A DNA stretch of 64,000 nucleotides from assembly GCF_033958435.1 (NCBI RefSeq), contig NC_134138.1, positions 78,788,298-78,852,297 on the forward strand, given 5' to 3'. The position numbers and the translations under genes were made by a program. How positions within the stretch are numbered: position 1 is the stretch's first letter; each line of letters begins with the position of its first letter. This DNA is from Carettochelys insculpta. Taxonomy: Eukaryota; Chordata; Testudines; Carettochelyidae. Positions 56,796 to 64,000 of this stretch are shown here, piece after piece. The notes under the pieces are model-generated. The model saw only the letters and a program-made list of their open reading frames with translations. It made no database searches and was not told the origin of the DNA.

Positions 56796-57360
56796 ATTAG
56801 ATTTAAGGGCAGTGCGAAGTAGGCACTACCTCGAGTGGCAAATGCCTTTACCCCTCCCTACCCCCGCACTGTTCAGGAAAGCACCCCTATTTAGGAAACC
56901 ACTTAAGCATGTTCTTAAGTCTCACCAAAGTCAATGGAACTTCACCATATTCTTCACTGCTTTCCTGAATAGCCTTGTTTTTAGGATTGAATTTTATAGT
57001 CATTAGGCTGACACATCAAAGCTGATGAATTTGAACAAAAGGTATGTGAACTGTAGTGTACTGCTGTATAATGTTATAAGCTACTGAATCATCAAATTGG
57101 GCCCATTTGAGGAGTTCTACGCATTTTGCAATGATTTAGTCTTCTAGAAAAAAGAAAAATTCACTGATTAACATCATAGCCCAGCACTAATATAGTACTA
57201 GGCCATATTACAGCATGACACACTAAACCTGCCCAATATGACAAAACACACCACTTTGTGAAGACACATCTTTCACTAAAAGAACTGCATTAATCCCACT
57301 CTCAACCAGCCACCAATTCCCCACAGCTCATTTTCGTGGGATTTTCCTTTAGATGAATAT
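56796..57360. other. Unassigned stretch
   Basis: Nothing recognised. Confidence 0.4.
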
Positions 57361-59835
57361 TTCATAGAATACTAAGACTGAAAGGGATCTTGAGAGGCCA
57401 TTGAGTCCTGCCCCCTGCCCCAATGGCAGGACCAAGTACTGTCTAAACCATCCCTGATAGACATCTATCTAACCTGTCCTTAAACATCTCCAGCGATGGA
57501 GATTCCACAACCTCCCTTGGCAATTTATTCAACTGTTTGACCACCCTGACAGTTAGGAACTTTTTCCTAATGTCCAACCCGAACTCACTTGCTGCAGTTT
57601 AACTTCATCGCCTCTTCTTTTATCCTCAGAGGACAAAGAACAAGTTCTCTCTCTCCTCCTTATGACACCCTTTTACATACCTGAAAACCACTACCATGTC
57701 CCCCCTCCTCAATCTTCTCTTTTCCAAGCTAAGCAAGCCCAATTCTTTCAGTCTTTTGCCATAGATCACATTCTCTAGACATTAATCATTCTTGTTGCTC
57801 TTTTCTGGACCCTCTTTAAATTTCTCCACATCTTTCTTGAACTGCGGTACCCAGAACTGGACACAATACTCCAGCGGAGGCCTAACCAGCGCAGAGTAGA
57901 GAGAAGTCATTCTTCCGCATGTCTTGCTCACAACACACCTGTTAATGCATCTCAGAATCATGTTTGTTTTTTTTGCAACAGCATCACACTGACTCATATT
58001 TAGCTTGTGGTCCACTATAATCCCTAGATCCCTTTCTGCTGCAGTCATTCCTACACAGTCTCTCCCCATTCTACATGTGTGAAACTGATTGTTCCTTCCC
58101 AAGTGGAGCGCTTTGCATTTGTCCTTATTAAACTTCATCCTGTTTACCTCAGACCGTTTCTCCAATTTATCCACATCATTTTGAATTATGTCCCTAACCT
58201 CCAAAGCAGTTGCAACCCCTCCCAGCTTGGTATCATCTGCAAACTTAATAAGCGTACCTTTTATGCCAGTATCTAAATCATTGATGAAGATATTGAACAG
58301 AACCGGTCCTAAAACAGACCCCTGTGAAACCCCACTTGTTATACTTTTCCAGCAGGATTGAGAACCATTAAGAACTACTCTCAGAGGACGGTTATCCAGC
58401 CAGTTATGCACCCATCTTACAGTAGCCTCATCTAAATTGTATTTGCCTAGTTTTTTTTTTTTGTTTTTTTTTTTTTTTATAAGAATATAACTTGAGACCA
58501 TATCAAATGCTTTACTAAAGTCTAGGTATACCACATCTGCTGCTTCTCCCCTGTCCACAAGGCTCATTTTCCTATCAAAGAAAGCTATCAGATTGGTTTG
58601 ACATGATTTGTTCTTTACAAACCGATGCTGGCTGTTCCCAATCACCTTACCACCTTCCAAGTGCTTGCAGATGATTTCTTTAATTACCTGCTCCATTATT
58701 CTTCCTGGCACAGAAGTTAAGCTGACTGGCCTGTAGTTTCCTGGGTTAGTCTTACTCCCCATTTTACAAGTAGACACTATATTTGCCCTTTTCCAGTCTT
58801 CCGGAATCTCTCCTGTCTACTGTGATTTTCCAAAGATGATCGATGAAGGCTCAGATATCTCTTCTATCAGCTCCTTGAGTATTCTAGGATGCATTTCATC
58901 AGGCCCTGGTGACGTGCAGTCATCTAAATGTTCTTAGTGATTTTTAACTTTTTCTTTTTTTATTTCAACTTCTAACCCTACCCATTTCCCACTAGCATTC
59001 ACTATGTTAGGCATTCCTTCATCAGACTTGTCAGTGAAGACCGAAACAAAGAAGTCATTAAGCATCTCTGCCATTTCCAAGTTCCCTGCTACTGTTTCTC
59101 CCTCCTCACTGAGCAATAGCCCTACCCTGTCCCTGGTCTTCCTCTTGTTTCTAATGTATTTCTAAAAAGCCTTCTTGTTTCCCTTTATGCCTGTAGCGAG
59201 TATGAGCTCATTTTGTGCCTTAGCCTTTTTAATCTTGCTCCTGCATTCTTTTGTTTGACTATATTCATCCTCTGTAATTTGTCCTAGTTTCCATTTTTTA
59301 ATACGATTCCTTTATTTTGAGATCATGCAAGATCTCCTGGTTAAGCCAAGGTGGTCTTTTGCCATACTTTCTATCTTTCCTATGCAGCAGGATGGCTTGC
59401 TTTTGGGCCCTTAATAAAGTCCCTTTGAAAGACTGCCAACTCTCCTCAGCTGTTTTTCCCCCTCAGTTTTGCCTCCCATGGGACCTTACCTACCAGCTCT
59501 CTGAGTTTACCAAAATCTGCCCTGCTGAAATCCATTATCTCTATTTTGCTGTTTTCCCTTCTTCCCATCCTTACAATTGTGAACTCTAAGATTTCATGAT
59601 CACTTTCACCCAAGCTGCCTTCCACCTGCAAGTTCCCTACCAATTCCTCCCTATTTGTTAAAATCAAATCTAGAACAGCTTCCCACGGTAGCTTTTTCAG
59701 CCTTTGGGAATAAAATATTGTCTCCACTGCAATCCAAGAACTTACAGGATAGTTTGTGCCCCGCTGTATTAGTTTCCCCAACATATATCTAGATAATTGA
59801 AGTCCCCCATCACCACCAAATCCAGGGCCCTGCAT
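57361..59835 (-). mobile_element. CR1 LINE, antisense, long 5'-truncated copy
   Basis: The 3' end lies at the left: ATAGAATACTAAGACTGAAAG and CCATTGAGTCCTGCCCC are the complement of a CR1 3' UTR. Going right, the minus strand reads ORF2 backwards: C-terminal segment, reverse transcriptase (58777-57782), linker, and part of the endonuclease up to about 59835. A T-run at 58451-58478 interrupts the coding region. At about 2.5 kb this is the longest CR1 in the window. Confidence 0.92.
57782..59835 (-). pseudogene. CR1 ORF2 endonuclease-reverse transcriptase (partial)
   Basis: On the minus strand the first readable segment (about 59810-59790) is the endonuclease [10 protein letters not shown] block. 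It is followed at 59690-59450 by [30 protein letters not shown] and [16 protein letters not shown] 60-codon piece at 59116-58934 gives [15 protein letters not shown]. The reverse transcriptase is open for 331 codons (58777-57782): NPGNYRPVSLTSVPGRIME, the loop QHRFVKNKSCQTNL, VVYLDFSKAFDMVS with the first catalytic Asp, SGVSQGSVLGPVLF, and KFADDTKLGG with the DD pair. An inserted poly-Lys stretch after SYILI (from the T/A run) stays in frame. The C-terminal part has CRMGRDCVGMTAAERDLG and LYSALVRPPLEYCVQFW. N-terminal endonuclease residues are missing. Confidence 0.93.
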
Positions 59836-60960
59836 GACTTTGTTAGTTGAATACAAGAGGTGGATGAGGCTTTTTATAAACATTATGAAAATGCTGGAAC
59901 CCTGAATCAGGATGCCTACCCAAAGGCCTGATTCCTAGGTACTGATTTAGGGCCACCTGCAGTATTTGTCCAATTAATGGCTCATGCCTGAGCTATGTAC
60001 ATTTCACTTTAAGCTATCCACTACAAACTCCTGAAACCTTTGCTTTTTGTTTCTAGTTGAGCATACACTTTTATGTTATGCGGCAATCGGTGTTCTTTAT
60101 GTATTGACAAAGAAGATGCTTTTCCCCAGAATTATGATTTTACCACTTATAAGATTGACTGCTAGCATAAGTGGCCAAAATTCCATTGAAAGCAAGGGAG
60201 TATGGGCACTTCGGGTCTGATCCAACATTCAAAGTCAACAGAAAGACAAGCCAGTACACCTTTTCATGAATAGTTCATCCCATATTGACTGCTGTTCATC
60301 TAACACACATTGAAATATGCTAGTGGCAGGTTTGCTCCAAACCACTCAATCTGATTTCATTCTTTCCTATTTTGCAATAGCCTCTGCTTCCCACAAGTCT
60401 ATAGATGTTTCTAAATGTATCGCCATTTCTATGGCTACGCAATGTGATTGATAGACCCTATACAAAGCGGTAATTAAAAGGCATCAAGCAGACTGAGCAA
60501 AAATGTTAAGTGTGGTTTCAAGGGGATCAATAATGGACTTATTATTATTTAATATCTATATTCACACTCCAGGCAGAATGTTATGCATTAGTCACATTAG
60601 CAATGGTAGACATTACAAAATCAGATAGGGTAATATTTTATTAATATAAAGACAGACAACAAATGGAGGGAGAGATAGAACACTAAGCAGAAATATAAAA
60701 ATCAGAATCTGTCTTGGAAAAGAGTTATGCAGTGAAGAATTTGGTAATGTTAGGGAACAACAAGTTAGATACAAAGATCATAACAATGTGATTGGAAAAA
60801 AAGAAAATCAACAGTGTGAGTAGCAGGTATGTGAAAGAGATAAATGGGAACCCCAGATTGGTAGTACTAAGAGCTTTCTGCTATGCAAAAACAAAAAATA
60901 CTACAATAATACTTCAGACTCCAATTATATTAAACGGATTTGAGAAGCATTATGAGAATC
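59836..60960. other. Unassigned stretch
   Basis: About 1.1 kb without recognised features. Confidence 0.4.
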
Positions 60961-60972
60961 TACAGATATGTA
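60961..60972 (+). repeat. Target-site duplication, left (Penelope D)
   Basis: TACAGATATGTA, repeated exactly at 62270-62281. Confidence 0.85.
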
Positions 60973-62269
60973 TCAGAGAGGTAGCCGTGTGAGGTCTGTA
61001 GCTTCGAGAACAACAAGAAGTCTACTTCCTGGACACTTCTCTACAGATAAGCCACAGTCACATAAATACCACCCTATACCGAAAACTCACGGACCGCTAT
61101 GCTTACCTACACGCCTACAGCTTCCATCCAGGGCATACTACACAACCCATTGTTTACAGCCAGGCACTAAGATATAACTGTATTTGCTCTGATCCATCAG
61201 ACGGAGACAAACATCTACAAGACCTTTACCAAGCTTTCCTCAAACTACAACACCCACCTAAGGAAGTGAAGAAACAGACTGACAGAGCCAGATGGGTACT
61301 CAGAAGCCACCTGCTACAAGACAGGTCTCGCAAGTAAAACAAGAGAACACCACTGACCATCACATACAGCCCCAACCTAAGGTCTCTCCAGAGCATCATC
61401 AGTGATCTGCAACCCATCCTGAACAACGATCTTCCACACTCACAGACCTTGGAAGGCAGGCCTGTCCTCGTCTATAAACAGCCTGCCAACCTTAAACAAA
61501 TCCTCACCAGCCACTACAAATCACAAACCAGTGACTCCAGGCCTGGAACCAGCCCCTGCAACAGTCCTCGCTGCCAACTCTGCTCACATATCTACACCAG
61601 TGACATCATCACAGGACCTAACCATCAGGGGTTCCTTTACCAGCACATCTACTAATATAATATATGCCATCATGTGCCAGCAATGCCCCACTGCAATTTA
61701 CGCTAGCCAAACTGGACAGTCTCTCTGTAAAAGAATAAATGGGCCTAAATCAGATATCAGGAATGGTAATGTACAGAAACCTGTGGGAGAACACTTCAAT
61801 CTCCCTGTACACTCAGTGGCAGATTTAAGGGTGACAGTTCTGAAACAAAAAAAATTTAAAAATCAAATGGAGAGAGAAATCTCTGAGCTGCAATTTATTT
61901 GCAAATTTGACTCCATTAACCATGGATTAAAACAGAGACTGGGAGTGGCTCGCAGCTTACAAAGGCAGTTTCTCTGCTTTGGGTGCTAATAGCTCCCCAT
62001 TAGACTCTGACAAAGGCTCACATCCCCCTGTCTGATCTGACTTGTTTGTAGCTCTTTTGATAAGTACTGTTGATACTAGGCCATTTCTACCTCGCTGAAT
62101 AGACCTTGTCAGCTCTGGCCCTCCCTCTTACTGGGACCCCACTCTTTAAAATATCCCTCTGAAACCACCCCCCCACCTCATGCATCTGATGAAGTGGGTC
62201 TTTGCCCATGAAAGCTTATGCTCCAAAATATCTGTTAGTCTATAAAGGTGCCACAAGAGTTCTTGTTGT
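60973..62269 (+). mobile_element. Penelope-like insertion D with short antisense end
   Basis: It starts with about 45 bases of complemented 3' terminus (TCAGAGAGGTAGCCGTGTGA, then CAACAAGAAGT) and then switches to a sense copy that begins within the reverse transcriptase. It runs through the nuclease to the 3' tail (GATGAAGTGGGTCTTTGCCC, TGTTAGTCTATAAAGGTGCC). Exact 12-bp target duplications flank the whole. Confidence 0.88.
61020..61990 (+). pseudogene. Penelope RT end and GIY-YIG nuclease (element D)
   Basis: The + strand reads the polyprotein from just after the YIDD box. Segments recognisable in shifted frames are DRYAYLHAYSFHPGHTTQ (about 61090-61145), a long helical stretch to about 61330, the linker PGTSPCNSPRCQLCSHIY near 61550-61595, and the nuclease from about 61625. 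That gives TSTNIIYAIMCQQC and AIYASQTGQSLCKRI, then EHFNLPVHSVADLRV and EISELQFICKFDSI to the end near 61989. In place of YIG the sequence has YAS, so the signature motif is lost. Stops and at least two frameshifts are present. It is close to element C in sequence, so the two belong to one subfamily. Confidence 0.88.
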
Positions 62270-62281
62270 TACAGATATGTA
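62270..62281 (+). repeat. Target-site duplication, right (Penelope D)
   Basis: Exact copy of 60961-60972. Confidence 0.85.
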
Positions 62282-62529
62282 ATATCTAGTGCTTGAAAAA
62301 AAAAAATACAAGAGGGTATATGATTGCTAATTACAAGGAGATTTAAAAAAAGGTATAAAATGGAAAGAGATTATTGTGTGGCAAAGGGGAAAAGAATAGT
62401 GGCCTAAAATTAATGCAAAGAAGATTTAATTTAACCATTAGAAGAATTAAAGAGTAAACAGTTGCACTAACACAGTAACTTGCCAAAGAAAGTAGCTGAC
62501 GCTGCATCTCTAAGGGTTTAAGAACAAAC
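62282..62529. other. Short unassigned spacer
   Basis: Nothing recognised. Confidence 0.3.
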
Positions 62530-62890
62530 TGAGGCGATGGCTACACTACCCCTCCCTTTCGGAAGGGCCATGTAAATTACAGCTGTTTGAAAATGAAAGT
62601 GAGCTGCTGATATGAATATGCAGTACCTCATTTGCACAACAGCAGCCACCTGACCCATCCAAAGTGCTGATCTCAAACTAAAAATAGCTTTTGAAATCAG
62701 GGCACCCTTTTGAAGGGACCCCGGCTACACAGCTATTTTTAGTTTGAAATCAGCACTTTTAACGGATTGGGTGGCTGCCATTATGAAAATAAGGCAGTGA
62801 ATATTCATATCAGCACCTCATTCACATTTTCTACAGGCCATAATTTACATGTCCCTTCTGAAAGGAAGGGGTTGTGTAGCCACAGCCTTA
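62530..62890. mobile_element. Foldback MITE, TGGCTACAC termini
   Basis: The left end is TGAGGCGATGGCTACAC and the complement of the right end TAAGGCTGTGGCTACAC. Both continue with CCCTCCCTTTCGGAAGG or CCTTCCTTTCAGAAGG, CATGTAAATTA, and further in TGCTGATATGAATAT. The centre shows CTATTTTTAGTTTG / CAAACTAAAAATAG. The whole 361 bp folds back with about 80 percent pairing by eye. Confidence 0.85.
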
Positions 62891-63280
62891 GAAGCTAAAA
62901 GCATTAGTGTAAAAAGCAAACATTTTTGTGGAGAGGGATGAAATTGTTAACCCAGTAAGGTCCTTTACAACTCTAGTGGTTTGACAGACAATGAGAAGGG
63001 ATAATGCTTTAGATAAGGTTGTGACTTTCATGCCCCTTGTCTACAAATGTCTGGCAGCGTTCAAGTAAGCTTTCCCCAGTGGGGTCATTTTATAAATGAC
63101 ACAAGATTTAATAAAAACTTGCTTGTGCTGAACAGGCAAAGAAATATTTCTTTTCACAACAACCAACACATTTTCCCAGGGGGAGTATTGCTATGGATTG
63201 TCTCCTCTACGGCAGCTGAAAAGATCACATTCTTACCATATCAACAATTTGGTTCCTAGGCACCATGTGATTCAAGCATG
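62891..63280. other. Unassigned stretch
   Basis: Nothing recognised. Confidence 0.4.
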
Positions 63281-63283
63281 CTT

Positions 63284-63400
63284 TTGTAACACCAACAAAC
63301 CCAGTTTGCCAGCACCAAGGACTGAACCTGCAATCATAGGGGCTAAAGCCCTGTGCTCTACTGCATGCACTAAAGGCCAGCTAGCTATCAGCCAAGGCTG
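63284..63400 (-). mobile_element. tRNA-derived SINE, antisense
   Basis: On the minus strand GCTGGCCTTTAGTGCATGC and AGTAGAGCACAGGGC form an A-box-like head. GCAGGTTCAGTCCTTGG is the B box. GCTGGCAAACTGGGTTTG and TTGGTGTTACA follow as the shared body. Two more pieces of the same family lie within 300 bases. Confidence 0.75.
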
Positions 63401-63528
63401 TAGAGCAGAAACTTCACACACCCTGGCATGAGGTCTCAGTACTTCTGAGTACTACATGCTTCCATGAGCTGAGGAAGCACGTCCCGAGCTTCTGAGACCT
63501 TCCAACAGTTCATCCCGTACAAGCCTCC
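63401..63528. other. Inverted-repeat-bearing spacer
   Basis: GAGGTCTCAGTACTTCTGAG at about 63430 and CTTCTGAGACCTTCC at about 63490 hold an inverted GGTCTCAG/CTGAGACC pair. Confidence 0.5.
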
Positions 63529-63529
63529 A

Positions 63530-63605
63530 ACTGTAACACCGACACTCCTAGGTTGCCAGCACCAGGGATTGAACCCACAAGCGCATCACCCCTCTGTAGC
63601 TGGCC
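63530..63605 (-). mobile_element. tRNA-derived SINE piece, antisense
   Basis: On the minus strand GGGTTCAATCCCTGGTGC (B box) and GCTGGCAACCTAGGAG are followed by TGTCGGTGTTACAG. It abuts the sense copy at 63586. Confidence 0.65.
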
Positions 63606-63695
63606 TTTAGCTCATGCAGTCGAGCGGAGCTTTAGCCCCTGTGTTCACAGGTTCAATCCCTGATGCCAGCAACCTGGGTCTGTCAGTGTTATATT
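63586..63695 (+). mobile_element. tRNA-derived SINE, sense
   Basis: AGCTGGCCTTTAGCTCATGC (A-box-like), CACAGGTTCAATCCCTGATG (B box), GCCAGCAACCTGGGTCTG and TCAGTGTTATA. Same family as the two antisense pieces. It is not a functional tRNA, because no cloverleaf with a paired acceptor stem can be drawn. Confidence 0.75.
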
Positions 63696-64000
63696 TTTAA
63701 ACCCATTTCTGAATGGTGCAAAGTCTAAAGTACGTCTTTTTAAAGAGTACATGTGTGTGTGCACATTGCCCCCACCCCGATCCCAATGTTCTCTCAAAGT
63801 CATTCCATACAAGGATAATAAAGCATAGCATCCACAGTATTTTTGAGTACAGAGGCACTCCAAAATATATTCAAGTTTTAAAAGGACATATCCTGCAACT
63901 GATTTTTTTAACAAAGAAATACCTTTAGCATTCAATGGCAATTCCCCTCCATAGCGTGATGTAAGTTTTAATACTGGATAACAGCTGATCTGCATTACAG
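63696..64000. other. Unassigned end of window
   Basis: No feature recognised. Confidence 0.4.

Noticed and set aside
63586..63690. Functional tRNA gene
   Set aside because: A and B boxes are present but the stems do not pair and no acceptor stem exists; repeated copies with a shared body show it is a SINE.
1..64000. Endogenous retrovirus or other viral insertion
   Set aside because: No paired LTRs with a primer-binding site and no gag, protease, integrase or envelope motifs were found. All reverse transcriptases present are of CR1, RTE-like or Penelope type.
1..64000. Host protein-coding gene
   Set aside because: No exon with a recognisable host domain and bordering splice signals was found. 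All domain-bearing frames belong to mobile elements.

Overview
This is a eukaryotic, repeat-dominated stretch, most likely from a non-avian reptile. I favour a turtle, with a crocodilian as the alternative, because it combines CR1 retrotransposons, Penelope-like retroelements with GIY-YIG endonucleases, RTE-like LINEs, PIF/Harbinger DNA transposons with their MITEs, pogo/Tigger-like and hAT-like elements, and tRNA-derived SINEs. I see no convincing host exon, no functional tRNA or rRNA, and no bacterial-style gene organisation. The window reads as intergenic or deep-intronic DNA, and every recognisable coding region belongs to a mobile element and is broken. Layout: (1) 160-4745 is a GC-rich two-gene PIF/Harbinger element with a Myb/SANT-like gene on + and a spliced DDE transposase gene on -. 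(2) 5532-10953 is an older, related Harbinger remnant with the same two-gene plan; it carries an RTE-like LINE fragment and a perfect 54-bp-arm hairpin. (3) 11-22.6 kb holds Penelope-type 3' tails, an MIR/L2-like scrap, four CR1 remnants (15-22.2 kb) and one short CR1 tail (12.8 kb), one of the remnants split by a pogo-type MITE, and a hAT-like element. (4) 23.5-28 kb holds a MITE, a Penelope-like insertion with head-to-head arms, a second hAT-like copy and a pogo-like element with a minisatellite core. (5) 28-32.4 kb has no recognised repeat. (6) 32.4-34.2 kb has a tRNA-like SINE, a pogo-like element, a long hairpin and a second head-to-head Penelope insertion. (7) 35.8-42 kb has LINE and MITE fragments and an old Penelope-like element with terminal direct repeats, invaded by a younger head-to-head Penelope element. 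(8) 44.8-47.9 kb is a nearly complete RTE-like LINE. (9) 48-56.8 kb has foldback MITEs, hAT-like and pogo-like elements. (10) 57.4-59.9 kb is a long antisense CR1. (11) 61-64 kb has a fourth Penelope insertion, another foldback MITE and a tight cluster of tRNA-SINE pieces. The elements do not cooperate as a pathway, but they show layered insertion history. The main structural theme is that all four younger Penelope-like insertions have the same architecture: an antisense 3' end fused head-to-head to a sense, 5'-truncated copy, bounded by a 12-16 bp target-site duplication readable in the sequence. All coordinates of decayed elements are estimates by eye; no alignment or database search was run.
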